DNA of 64,000 nt from Granulosicoccus sp. GTDB taxonomy: Bacteria > Pseudomonadota > Gammaproteobacteria > Granulosicoccales > Granulosicoccaceae. The position numbers and the translations under genes were made by a program. The notes under the pieces were generated by a model that was not told the DNA's origin, did no database searches, and saw only the letters and a program-made list of their open reading frames with translations. Where the stretch lies: NCBI GenBank assembly GCA_020627685.1, contig JAHDGK010000016.1, positions 1 to 64,000 of the forward strand. The letters are read 5' to 3'. This document shows positions 19,749-28,643 of this stretch, piece after piece (within the stretch, counting starts at the first letter, position 1; each line of letters opens with the position of its first letter).

Positions 19749-20818
19749 TGATGCAACATGGCGAATCTTTAGAATGGACAGTCGGTAAACGAAACCTCAT
19801 TACCGATGTGCCCGGAATTAAAGTCGGGTGTGCCGATGATGCTCATATAAAAACCGGTGTCACTGTCCTAACGTCTGAAGAGCCTTTTATCGCAAGTGTC
19901 GACGTTATGGGTGGCGCGCCAGGTACACGTGAGACAGATTGCCTGGCACCGGATAAGCTAGTCCAGCAGGTAGATGCGCTGGTACTGTCTGGAGGTTCTG
20001 CTTTCGGACTGGATGCAGCATCTGGTGTTATGGACGCTTTGCGGGTTCAGCAACGTGGGCTTCAGGTGGGCCCCGTGAAAGTGCCGATCGTACCGTCGGC
20101 TATTATCTTCGATCTTATCAACGGTGGTGCTTCCGACTGGACGAAAAACCCCTATCGAGATCTCGGCGCTCAGGCTTATCACTGCGCCGACGAAAGTTTT
20201 TTACTCGGTAGTCATGGCGCCGGTGCAGGCGCTACCACCGCGGTGTTGAAAGGAGGGCTGGGCTCGGCTTCTCTAATAATGCCAAATGGTGTGATTGTCG
20301 GTGCTTTGGTCGTTGTCAATCCGCACGGGAGTGTCGTGTCTCCAGATAGCAATCGCTTCTGGGCAGCCCCTTTTGAAATGGGCGATGAGTTTGGTGGTTT
20401 AGGCCCCTCAACTCGCAACCGCTCAAATCTCTTACCTAAGAATGAAAAATTACGCGCTTACGAATCCATGCGTAGCGACGGTTCGACATCATCTGACTTG
20501 CCTGCAGGTATGAATACAACTATTGCCATCGTTGCCACCAACGCCACATTAGATAAGGCGCAGCTCAAGCGACTCGCTGTCGCATCGCAAGACGGTATGG
20601 CAAGGGCGATAGTGCCGTCTCACACGCCATTTGATGGTGATTTAGTCTTTGCACTCTCAACAGCTGATGCAGAGCTACAAGACCCCATCATTGACAGTAT
20701 GCAACTAGGTCATGCTGCAGCCGTCTGTTTATCACGTGCTATTGCCAGAGGTGTTTATCACGCAACCGCGGCATCGAACGATACGCTGCCAGTATGGAGT
20801 GCGATAGATTCGCGCTAA
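19748..20818 (+). CDS. P1-family peptidase (DmpA/BapA/NylC-like aminopeptidase)
   Basis: A 356-residue N-terminal-nucleophile hydrolase. The family opening 'ITDVPGIKVGCADDAHIKTGVTVL' and the block 'DALVLSGGSAFGLDAASGVM' are clear. Members cut themselves into two chains and release N-terminal residues, including D- and beta-amino acids. The likely self-cleavage point is Asn256-Thr257 in 'GMNTTIAIVATNA', matching the Asn-Thr site known for NylC. There is no signal peptide, so it acts in the cytoplasm. Its ATG overlaps the ATPase stop (TAATG), making it the last gene of the uptake operon and a probable processor of imported peptides. It overlaps the convergent hydrolase by four bases. Confidence 0.9.
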   Translation: MMQHGESLEWTVGKRNLITDVPGIKVGCADDAHIKTGVTVLTSEEPFIASVDVMGGAPGTRETDCLAPDKLVQQVDALVLSGGSAFGLDAASGVMDALRVQQRGLQVGPVKVPIVPSAIIFDLINGGASDWTKNPYRDLGAQAYHCADESFLLGSHGAGAGATTAVLKGGLGSASLIMPNGVIVGALVVVNPHGSVVSPDSNRFWAAPFEMGDEFGGLGPSTRNRSNLLPKNEKLRAYESMRSDGSTSSDLPAGMNTTIAIVATNATLDKAQLKRLAVASQDGMARAIVPSHTPFDGDLVFALSTADAELQDPIIDSMQLGHAAAVCLSRAIARGVYHATAASNDTLPVWSAIDSR

Positions 20819-21627
20819 GAGCGAGTGTTCAGTGCACTTTTAACGAAGTTAATGAATTGCTCGGGTTGCTCCCAGTGCAGCGCATGTGCTGCATTGTCAA
20901 TGATGTACGTTTTGACGAATGCTTTGTCAGCTGCAAACTCCTCAATCATTGCCGGTGTGGCAAGCACATCGTGTGAGCCGGTGATAAGCGTGACGTCGCA
21001 TCGTATTGCGCTTAGATCTGGTGGCTCAATGAAACTGTCTAGGCCTGCAGCTTGTCTAGCAAAGCTCTCAGCATTTTGTTTGAACGGATAGTTCATCGAT
21101 GCATTCACCGCGGCGTCCACCGAAGACTCATCGGTAAAGAAGCCTGCACAGAATAGAAATTGATAAAACAACCGAAACCATTCTGCTTCTGTTTCCTCAT
21201 GACGTAAAGCATTGAGTGATTTGAATAAAGCAATTCTGGCAGGGATGACACTCGGTAGTGCTGCGGCAGCAACCAGTGAATTCACTCTATCAGGAGCTCG
21301 GGCAGCAAGAGCCCAGCCAAGCATACCGCCCATAGAGTGACCAAGAATATTGACGCGATCTATCTGCAGATCATCGAGCAGATTCAAGACATCGCCCACC
21401 ATTTTTTCTCTATCGGTTGAAACGGGGTTTGGTAGTGTTTGTCCAGTGCAGCGATTGTCCGGCAATATCAGCTCTAAGTTCCGGTTCAAGCCCTCGACAA
21501 CGGGCTGCCAGCTTGCGCTGTCGCTGGCCATGCCTGATAGCATAAGAAGAGGCGGCTGGCTGGTAGGTTCCTGCGCTTCGAGTCGTTGGTAGTGCAAACG
21601 GATTTCTTGGGTCTGTAGTACGGGCAT
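20815..21627 (-). CDS. Alpha/beta hydrolase
   Basis: A 270-residue protein of the alpha/beta hydrolase fold. The nucleophile elbow is 'GHSMGG' (Ser near residue 97), the acid is probably Asp in 'LITGSHDVLATP', and the base is His in 'NAAHALHWEQPEQF'. The oxyanion region 'LMLSGMASDSASWQ' precedes it. Substrate unknown; similar proteins include esterases, lactonases and 3-oxoadipate enol-lactonase-like enzymes, but no aromatic pathway genes lie nearby. The gene ends tail-to-tail inside the P1 peptidase stop. Confidence 0.85.
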   Translation of the reverse strand: MPVLQTQEIRLHYQRLEAQEPTSQPPLLMLSGMASDSASWQPVVEGLNRNLELILPDNRCTGQTLPNPVSTDREKMVGDVLNLLDDLQIDRVNILGHSMGGMLGWALAARAPDRVNSLVAAAALPSVIPARIALFKSLNALRHEETEAEWFRLFYQFLFCAGFFTDESSVDAAVNASMNYPFKQNAESFARQAAGLDSFIEPPDLSAIRCDVTLITGSHDVLATPAMIEEFAADKAFVKTYIIDNAAHALHWEQPEQFINFVKSALNTRS

Positions 21628-21717
21628 GCCTGAAACGTCCGGTCTGAAATAGGGTCAGAGGTTTAAGCGGTAGACTGTACGCTATTTCTGATTGTTCAAT
21701 GAAGGTGGGTAATATTT

Positions 21718-23043
21718 ATGTCGGCTCGTTTAACAGACAACCATGGACTGCATTGCACAGGCCCTGCCGGGGCTATGCAAGGCATCAACGATTTCTGTGA
21801 CGGCTTTGTTGCTTATCAACCTCGGTCGGCGAATGTGTTGCAAGCAGCTGATGACTACCCAGACAGCCCGCTTGCCAATATTTATTCGGCCATGCTCTGG
21901 ATGTTTTTAGAACGCCCGGAAGCGCCCTCAAAATCTATCCCTTACAGTCAGCGTGTTGAAAAGCTAGATGGGCTCAATGAGCGGGAAAAAGGCTTGCTTG
22001 CATTGGTTAAGGCCTGGCAGCAATATGATTTTAAAAAAGTGATCGCAATAGGCGAAACCTTATGTGCCGCTTACCCAAACGATTTATCGCTTTTAAAGGT
22101 GGTTCAGTACCATGCGTTTAATGCAGCAGACGCAGCCCTTATGTTGAAACTGGCTTTGGCCGGTCAGTCTGCCAATGCTAATCGGGCTCCAGTCCATAGC
22201 ATGATAGCCTTTGGCTATGAACAATCTCATGAGATTGATCTAGCCGAACAATCTGCTCATACGGCTCTCTCTATTGATCCACACGAACCTTGGGCACACC
22301 ATGCTTTGGCGCATGTGCACTTAAGCCGGGGCACAACGAAACAAGGACTGGGCATTCTCAATTCCAGTGCTGAGAGTTGGAAAGATCTTAACTCCTTCAT
22401 GTTCACGCACAACTGGTGGCATATCGCCTTGTTTGAAATAGCGAACGGTGATGTAACGGCTGCGTTAAATATCTACGATGATCGTTGCTGGGGTGTTCAA
22501 CCTGATTACAGTCAGGATCAAATTGGTGCTGTGTCGTTGCTTGCGCGTCTGGAGATGGCGCAAGTCAATGTCGGGGAGCGGTGGCACTCACTATTGCCGT
22601 ATCTGGAGTCCCGAGCTGACGATGTCATTCAACCTTTTTTATGCTTGCAGTATCTTTATGGCCTGGCGAAGGCAAAATCCTCGAACACAGCTTCTCTACT
22701 GGCGCTGATTAAGCAACAGGCTGAAAACCCGGTGGTGAGCCAAGATAAGTGCCTGTGGGAATCGGTTGGTGTTCCTGTGGCCGAAGGCATTGTGGCTCAT
22801 GCCCATGGAGATCACGAGAAGGCGGTCGAGAAGCTGGCTCCCGTCAGATCGCAAATCTGGAAAATTGGCGGTAGCCATGCGCAAAGAGATCTTTTCGAGC
22901 AAATTTTGCTCGATGCAAGATTAAGAGCCGGTCATTGGGAGTCTGCCCGAAAGACTCTGGAGCACCGGAAAACGTGGGAGCCGGAGAGCCCGCTGTTACA
23001 TCAACGGTTAAACGACACCTATCGCCATTTGAACATTCAGTAA
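21718..23043 (+). CDS. TTC38-like tetratricopeptide repeat protein
   Basis: A 441-residue protein without signal peptide or membrane segment. It matches the TTC38 family, named after a human protein: 'HEPWAHHALAHVHLSRGTTKQGLGIL' followed by 'FMFTHNWWHIALFEIANGDVTAALNIYD'. The Trp/His-rich 'HNWWHIALF' block is the family core, and the rest is alpha-helical TPR-like. The function is unknown in bacteria; the conserved histidines could suggest more than a scaffold (inference). A good AAGGTGGG site precedes the ATG. The upstream gene is divergent, so it has its own promoter. Confidence 0.85.
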   Translation: MSARLTDNHGLHCTGPAGAMQGINDFCDGFVAYQPRSANVLQAADDYPDSPLANIYSAMLWMFLERPEAPSKSIPYSQRVEKLDGLNEREKGLLALVKAWQQYDFKKVIAIGETLCAAYPNDLSLLKVVQYHAFNAADAALMLKLALAGQSANANRAPVHSMIAFGYEQSHEIDLAEQSAHTALSIDPHEPWAHHALAHVHLSRGTTKQGLGILNSSAESWKDLNSFMFTHNWWHIALFEIANGDVTAALNIYDDRCWGVQPDYSQDQIGAVSLLARLEMAQVNVGERWHSLLPYLESRADDVIQPFLCLQYLYGLAKAKSSNTASLLALIKQQAENPVVSQDKCLWESVGVPVAEGIVAHAHGDHEKAVEKLAPVRSQIWKIGGSHAQRDLFEQILLDARLRAGHWESARKTLEHRKTWEPESPLLHQRLNDTYRHLNIQ

Positions 23044-23064
23044 ATGGGTGCGGTGGTTACTCTC

Positions 23065-23565
23065 TTACTGTCGTAGTGGTCGCTGAATGCGAATGGGGTA
23101 GAAGCGAACACCGGATTGATCCAATGAGGGTGCGCCTGGGAAACCTCGACTGGCAGCCAGTGAATACCATCTGGCAGCGTCGCTTAAAGCATCGTTAGCC
23201 GCAGCGGGTGCGAAAGAGAGCAGGGTGGCTTCTTTGGCAAAGTCAGCACCTAGTACCACTTGAGCTGCCCGTTCGCCGTTTTCAGCTTTTTCCTGAAGCT
23301 CATCTCTAGGAAGTAACTCGAGTTGGCGTTGTTCCTCAGCCACCTCCGCACGTAATTCATTCTGAGCGGTCAATGGGTCGGTTGTGAGAACGGTTGTTTG
23401 CCCTTGTAAGGTTACAACGCCCGGCTTGCCGGGGATCTGATTACCTGCAACCGGAAGAGGTTGGTCTAGCGGGCCTAAGTCTGCTGAAAAACCACTCACG
23501 GGTAACAGCAATATTGCGATTGCAGCCGCTGCAAATAACCTTGGGTTGTTAACGGTGAGGCTCAT
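23065..23565 (-). CDS. Small exported protein with one Sel1-like repeat
   Basis: About 166 residues from ATG 23565, preceded by AAAGG; the track start at 23604 adds 13 residues that spoil the signal peptide. The N-terminus 'LFAAAAIAILLLPVSGFSA' is a Sec signal. A charged helical stretch follows ('ELRAEVAEEQRQLELL'), then one Sel1-type repeat, 'DALSDAARWYSLAASRGFPGAP'. The last 20 residues are basic ('RFYPIRIQRPLRQ'). I do not recognise a named family. Sel1 repeats usually mediate protein contacts. It is convergent with the TTC38-like gene. Confidence 0.65.
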   Translation of the reverse strand: MSLTVNNPRLFAAAAIAILLLPVSGFSADLGPLDQPLPVAGNQIPGKPGVVTLQGQTTVLTTDPLTAQNELRAEVAEEQRQLELLPRDELQEKAENGERAAQVVLGADFAKEATLLSFAPAAANDALSDAARWYSLAASRGFPGAPSLDQSGVRFYPIRIQRPLRQ

Positions 23566-23744
23566 TAAAGTTGACCTTTTTGGGATGCGGTGATTATGGC
23601 CCAAGTTGCTCCCAGGCGAGTTCTCATTCTCGTAACCACATTACTATATTTGGGTGAATTATCGATCTTGTCACGAAAATTGCAAAAAAGCGTTACCCCT
23701 CTCACGTCTTGCTGGGAGCATAAATTATCAAAAGGTCATTACGG

Positions 23745-25886
23745 ATGGTTTACAAACTACTGGTCTGGTCTGGCAATGTTTTCATGGCAAGCCTGTTGGT
23801 GCTGCTCGTATCTTTTCAACAGGCCAGCGCTCAGGAAACCCCCGAAACCACGGTCGAATCCAGCGGTCAGATCACCATTCCGTTGTCCGGCACGGGTACT
23901 GTAAGTACTAATTCCTCGCTGTCGATCATCCCCGGCAAAGTTGACGCCGGTTTGGTTGAAGTAGGTCAGTCATCTAACTCCACATTCGTTTTGAAAAACA
24001 CAGGTGGTGTGGGATCGCCCGCGATCTCCATCCAGGATGTCGAGTTGTTTGGTAAGAGCGCGCATGAATTCGCCACAAACTTCAATGGCTTCATTACGCT
24101 AGGCGGCGATGAGTCTCAAGAAGTGACAGTAAATTTTACGCCGCTGACTCCGGGTGACAAGGCGGCAGGTATCCGCCTGACTATCGCAGGAGCTACCACT
24201 CCTTACGTTGTTTTGTTCACCGCTAACGCACGTTACCCGCTGACATCCGATCTTTCGACCTCAATGGATAAGGTTGCGTTTGGACAAACGTTGCAAAACA
24301 GCACCGCAAAAATTAACTTTACGTTGAAGAACGATGGTGAGGCTGGCGCCCCGTCAATCAATGTATCCGCTATTCAAATCAGTGGCACTAACCCGGGTGA
24401 TTTTTCTCTGGACTTCACACCGACGACCTTGTTAGCCGGTCAGCAGATGAATGTCCAAACAACGTTGCAGACGGGCACGCTAGGTTTTAAATCAGCAGAG
24501 TTTGAAGTGTTCCACGATGGAAACAACGGTTCTCTGGAAATGGATGCTGAGGGAACTATCATCACACCTCAATCGGTTCCTGTTAATTTTACCGATAGTG
24601 TTTTAGCCACCACGCAAGAGATAACTCGAGGTACATCTATACAGTTCGGCCCTGATAATCGTTTGTATGTCTCAGAAATGGATGGATTAATTCACGTCTT
24701 CAATGTATTGCGTAATGGACCGAATAACTATTCAGCAACACTGTTTGAAACTATTGGGTTGATCAAAGCTGTACCTAATCACAATGATGATGGAACAACC
24801 GATTGGTCAGGTAAGCGACTATTAACAGGAATCCACGTGGTGGGTACTGCGGCACAGCCGGTTATCTATGCTGCCTCCAGCGATCCTCGTCAAGCAGCGG
24901 GCCCCTCGGGTAACGACTCCGGACTGGATACTAACTCAGGAATACTTCATAAGCTGACTCGCACTGGCGGTACCTGGAACATGCAGGATCTGGTTCGTGG
25001 TTTACCACGTTCAGAAGAGAATCACGTCTCCAACGGTTTGGTATTGGTGGGTAACAAAATTTATCTCAATGTTGGCGGACACACGAACCAAGGTGTACCG
25101 TCGAATAACTTTGCAGAGCTCAGCGAGTATGCGTTATCGGCGGCTACCCTGGTTATTGACCTGGCTGCAATAGGCAACACCACTTACGATTTACCCACAT
25201 TAGATGGCCCTGCTGATCAATACGATCCATTCGGAGGTCATGATGGTTTGAATCAGGCCAAACTGGTAGCGGGTGGGCCGGTACAAGTATTCGCTAGTGG
25301 TTTACGTAATGCTTACGATATCGTCTATACCGAATCGGGCCAGTTTTATGTATGGGACAACGGACCTAATAACAGTTGGGGTGGTTCGCCTAACAATACT
25401 TGCTTAAACACTATTGACAACGGTGGTAGTAACTATCCAGATGGACTGCATTTGATCAGTCAGGGGTATTACGCCGGTCATCCGAATCCTACTCGTGGTA
25501 ACAAAGCGAATACGTTCGGTGGGCAGTCGCCTGTTGAGGTTGCCGCAAACCCGGAAGAATGTACTTATAAAGTTCCTGGTCAAGGTGACGGTGCGCTGAC
25601 TACCAACACAGAATCGACTAACGGTATGGTCGAGTACACCGCGTCTAACTTTTCCGGTTCCATGAAAGGTAATTTGATAGCGGCTGCATTCGGTAAGAAG
25701 ATTTATCGTGTCGAACTTGCTAACAACGGTACGGTTGTTCAGTCTAAATCGCTTTTGAAGGACGGTCTTGGAACAGTTCCATTAGATGTAACTGCACAAG
25801 GTGATACAGATATTTTCCCAGGCACTATCTGGGTCGTGGATAACATTGCGAAAACCATCACGGTATTAGAACCCAGCGACTACTAG
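23745..25886 (+). CDS. Exported ASH-domain ('choice-of-anchor D') protein with sugar-dehydrogenase-like beta-propeller
   Basis: A 713-residue protein. A signal peptide ends at about residue 29 ('QQASA'). Two Ig-like ASH domains follow (about 60-165 and 170-275), each with the pattern 'VEVGQSSNSTFVLKNTGG' or its variant. Residues about 290-713 resemble the glucose/sorbosone dehydrogenase propeller: 'IQFGPDNRLYVSEMDGLIHVF', 'GLRNAYDIVYTESGQFYVWDNGPN' and 'GTIWVVDNIAKTITVLEP'. Some relatives bind PQQ and oxidise sugars, but I cannot confirm cofactor residues. The gene for a five-heme cytochrome follows after about 200 bases, which would suit electron transfer from the propeller (inference). The protein is probably secreted or in the periplasm. 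Confidence 0.8.
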   Translation: MVYKLLVWSGNVFMASLLVLLVSFQQASAQETPETTVESSGQITIPLSGTGTVSTNSSLSIIPGKVDAGLVEVGQSSNSTFVLKNTGGVGSPAISIQDVELFGKSAHEFATNFNGFITLGGDESQEVTVNFTPLTPGDKAAGIRLTIAGATTPYVVLFTANARYPLTSDLSTSMDKVAFGQTLQNSTAKINFTLKNDGEAGAPSINVSAIQISGTNPGDFSLDFTPTTLLAGQQMNVQTTLQTGTLGFKSAEFEVFHDGNNGSLEMDAEGTIITPQSVPVNFTDSVLATTQEITRGTSIQFGPDNRLYVSEMDGLIHVFNVLRNGPNNYSATLFETIGLIKAVPNHNDDGTTDWSGKRLLTGIHVVGTAAQPVIYAASSDPRQAAGPSGNDSGLDTNSGILHKLTRTGGTWNMQDLVRGLPRSEENHVSNGLVLVGNKIYLNVGGHTNQGVPSNNFAELSEYALSAATLVIDLAAIGNTTYDLPTLDGPADQYDPFGGHDGLNQAKLVAGGPVQVFASGLRNAYDIVYTESGQFYVWDNGPNNSWGGSPNNTCLNTIDNGGSNYPDGLHLISQGYYAGHPNPTRGNKANTFGGQSPVEVAANPEECTYKVPGQGDGALTTNTESTNGMVEYTASNFSGSMKGNLIAAAFGKKIYRVELANNGTVVQSKSLLKDGLGTVPLDVTAQGDTDIFPGTIWVVDNIAKTITVLEPSDY

Positions 25887-26091
25887 AGGGTGAACCTAGC
25901 ATCAGTGTTGAACGTAACGCCACACTACTGGCTGAACTAGCTTAGTAACCATTTGTCCACTGCCCGATTGTTAGTTTTACTTAACTGCAAGTGACTTCAG
26001 GCCGTTACGAACACAATGATGAGGTGTTTTGTATCTTCCGTTTCCTCATTCAATAAATAACAACGGGTTTTGTAATAAATAACAAGATCCG

Positions 26092-27906
26092 ATGCTGAGC
26101 TTAGTTATGGAATTTACTAGAACGTTAACTGCTAGAACCCGCGTTGGCCTAATGTTGGCTTTCATAACGCTACTGAGTGCGTGCGGCGGTGGCGGTGGTG
26201 ACTCGAGTGGTGTTAACGTATTGACCATTGGTGGTTCTCCACGAGGAACCCAGCCTGACATTGCACGAGCAGATGCAACGTTTGAAGGTACGCATCACGC
26301 AGGAAGCGACTCCTGTACCTCTTGCCATAACGATTCCTCCATGACGATTAGTACACCGGTTCCCGGTGTTACACGCAACGTCTCTATCGGCACTGCCTGG
26401 GAAACCAGCGTGATGGCTAATTCGGCGCGTGACCCCTACTGGCATGCAGTAGTTGCGTCTGAGTTACATCAATTCCCCATGTTGGAAGATACGATTAACG
26501 ATAAGTGCACGGTTTGTCATGCGCCTATGGCTAACGACTTTGCTAAAAAGGAAGGTTTAGATTTACGTTTGTTCGATAAGAGCACGGTCGGCGCAATAGA
26601 CTACCAGCCGGGTATCTATTCCATGAACGAAGAGAACGAACTGTTCAATCATGCGATGGACGGTGTTAGCTGCTCTTTGTGTCACCAAATGGAAGACGTC
26701 AATTTTGGTAACGATGAAAGCATGACCGGAGGCTATACGATTTTAGGCTCACCAACGGGTGATGTCGCTGACCGACCTGCTTATGGTCAATACACGGATC
26801 CTGATGTGGGTTACATGCGTCAGCAAGCAGGCTTCTTACCGCAATACGGACCGCATCTAAGTACCTCTGAAAGTTGTGCAACGTGCCATAACCTAAATTT
26901 ACAACCGGTCAACTCAAACGGTGAAACTGTTGAAGGTGTTGATCATTTTGCTGAGCAGGCGATCTACACCGAATGGTTGAAGAGTGACTATGCGATTGGC
27001 GGACCTAAGGAGGCCTCTTGCCAGGATTGTCATATGCCAGTGGTCGATGAAGAGGTTTACATTGGACAAGGCGCTCCTGAAAAGCGTGAAGATTTCGCAG
27101 AGCATGTCTTCCTCGGTGCGAACACCGTTATGCAGGACATGTTCAAAAACTTTTCAGACCAGCTGGGTATCAAGCCGGGCTTGGACTTCGATGGCGCTAT
27201 TGCCAGGAACCGTGAGTTCCTGACAACATCTGCCGATGTCACGATCTCACAAGGTGCTGTCAGCGACGGAACTTTAAGTTTTGATGTGAACATTCAAAAC
27301 AACACCGGGCACAAGCTTCCGGGTGGCTATCATTCACGACGCGTTTACTTGCATGTTCAGGTGATTGATTCGAGCGGACAGCAGGTTTTCGAAAGCGGTC
27401 GTATCAATGCGAACGGCAGCATCGTGGGTGTATCTGAAGACAGCAGCCCTGCATCCTGGGAGCAGCACTATGACGTTATAACGTCGCCGACTCAGGTTCA
27501 GGTTTATCAGTCAATCGTCGGTGATATCAACGGTGACCGGACGCATTCACTGCTCGATGGTAGCCAATACTTGAAGGACAACCGCTTACTGCCGTCAGGT
27601 TTCAATCGATTCACTATTCAGAATGACCCATCGCTTCCTGATAGTTTCGGGACGTTTGGCAAGGCGCTTGAAGACCCTGACTTTCTGGGTGGCGGCGATA
27701 CGGTCACCTACCGTATCCCAGTCGATATCGCAGGTTCTTATACGGTATCCGCCGAACTTCGTTACCAGCCGTTTAGTTTTGGACACCTGAAACAATTATT
27801 CACAGAGGGCTCTGAGATCGAGCAGGTGGATATGTTCCGTACTATCTATGATGCGACTACGCTGCGGGATGAGGTTATCGATACGGCAACCGAAACCATC
27901 CAGTAG
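26092..27906 (+). CDS. Five-heme c-type cytochrome lipoprotein
   Basis: A 604-residue protein. A lipoprotein signal ends 'FITLLSACGGGG' with lipidated Cys31. Five CxxCH heme sites follow at about residues 75 (CTSCH), 139 (CTVCH), 194 (CSLCH), 262 (CATCH) and 310 (CQDCH). The C-terminal half is heme-free and beta-rich, with 'NNTGHKLPGGYHSRRVYLHV', a block common in multiheme cytochromes of the cytochrome c554-like group. It would be anchored to a membrane on the periplasmic or outer side and move electrons. The start may be Met6 (26107) rather than 26092; both keep the lipobox. No other respiratory genes are adjacent. Confidence 0.85.
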   Translation: MLSLVMEFTRTLTARTRVGLMLAFITLLSACGGGGGDSSGVNVLTIGGSPRGTQPDIARADATFEGTHHAGSDSCTSCHNDSSMTISTPVPGVTRNVSIGTAWETSVMANSARDPYWHAVVASELHQFPMLEDTINDKCTVCHAPMANDFAKKEGLDLRLFDKSTVGAIDYQPGIYSMNEENELFNHAMDGVSCSLCHQMEDVNFGNDESMTGGYTILGSPTGDVADRPAYGQYTDPDVGYMRQQAGFLPQYGPHLSTSESCATCHNLNLQPVNSNGETVEGVDHFAEQAIYTEWLKSDYAIGGPKEASCQDCHMPVVDEEVYIGQGAPEKREDFAEHVFLGANTVMQDMFKNFSDQLGIKPGLDFDGAIARNREFLTTSADVTISQGAVSDGTLSFDVNIQNNTGHKLPGGYHSRRVYLHVQVIDSSGQQVFESGRINANGSIVGVSEDSSPASWEQHYDVITSPTQVQVYQSIVGDINGDRTHSLLDGSQYLKDNRLLPSGFNRFTIQNDPSLPDSFGTFGKALEDPDFLGGGDTVTYRIPVDIAGSYTVSAELRYQPFSFGHLKQLFTEGSEIEQVDMFRTIYDATTLRDEVIDTATETIQ

Positions 27907-28041
27907 CTGCCGTTTGATGAGTTCATAGCTGATCGCGATCACTTGCTTGTTGGTACGATCAGCTATAATGCGTCTCAAGAAACTTGTTTCGTCTATCGGA
28001 GTCTTACCGGTAGCCTAAGTACTCCATAGGAGTTAGATCTC

Positions 28042-28629
28042 ATGCCAGTTAGATTTTCCTCAGCTCTGCGTCAATTGCTGACACTCGGTGCTTTGCTCTC
28101 TGTTCTGTTGATGCTGCCCGCAGCCTCGCACGCGCAAAGCTCAGGGCTTGAGTATCGTATCGGGCCTGAAGATGTCCTACACATCTCCGTATGGAAAGAG
28201 GAAGATCTGGATCGTAAAGTTCTGGTTCGCCCTGATGGCGGTGTGTCTTTCCCGCTAGCAGGTGATATTCAGGTATCCGGCAGAACCCCTTTGGAAGTTC
28301 AAGACGAGATCCGCTCCAGGCTCCAGCGTTACGTTCCCGATGCAGAAGTTACCGTCTCGGTAGACAAAATTTCGGGTTACACCATTTTCGTTCTGGGTGA
28401 GGTCAAAGAGCCTGGCCAATTCACGCTCGGCCGATACGTAGATGTCGTACAGGCACTCACACTGGCTGGTGGATTCACCCCATATGCGAATAGCCGAGAT
28501 ATTCAGGTTCTGCGCCGACAAGATGGCCGCGAAGTCACGTTCGCATTCGATTTTCGCTCGATATCCCGTGGGCGAAATTTACAACAGAATATAATCCTGC
28601 AAAGCGGTGACGTTGTCCTCGTTCCTTGA
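28042..28629 (+). CDS. Wza-like polysaccharide export protein (short form)
   Basis: A 195-residue exported protein. The signal peptide ends 'AASHAQ'. Next comes the Poly_export domain, 'YRIGPEDVLHISVWKEEDLDRKVLVRPDG' and 'FPLAGDIQVSGRT', then one SLBB domain, 'FVLGEVKEPGQFTLG'. There is no lipobox, and it is about half the length of Wza, like the periplasmic export proteins of XrtA-type exopolysaccharide loci. The AGGAG site at 28029 supports the start. The only linked gene is the putative outer-membrane protein 14 bases downstream; no glycosyltransferase, chain-length regulator or exosortase is present in the window. Confidence 0.88.
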   Translation: MPVRFSSALRQLLTLGALLSVLLMLPAASHAQSSGLEYRIGPEDVLHISVWKEEDLDRKVLVRPDGGVSFPLAGDIQVSGRTPLEVQDEIRSRLQRYVPDAEVTVSVDKISGYTIFVLGEVKEPGQFTLGRYVDVVQALTLAGGFTPYANSRDIQVLRRQDGREVTFAFDFRSISRGRNLQQNIILQSGDVVLVP

Positions 28630-28643
28630 TGGGAGGGGAGAAA

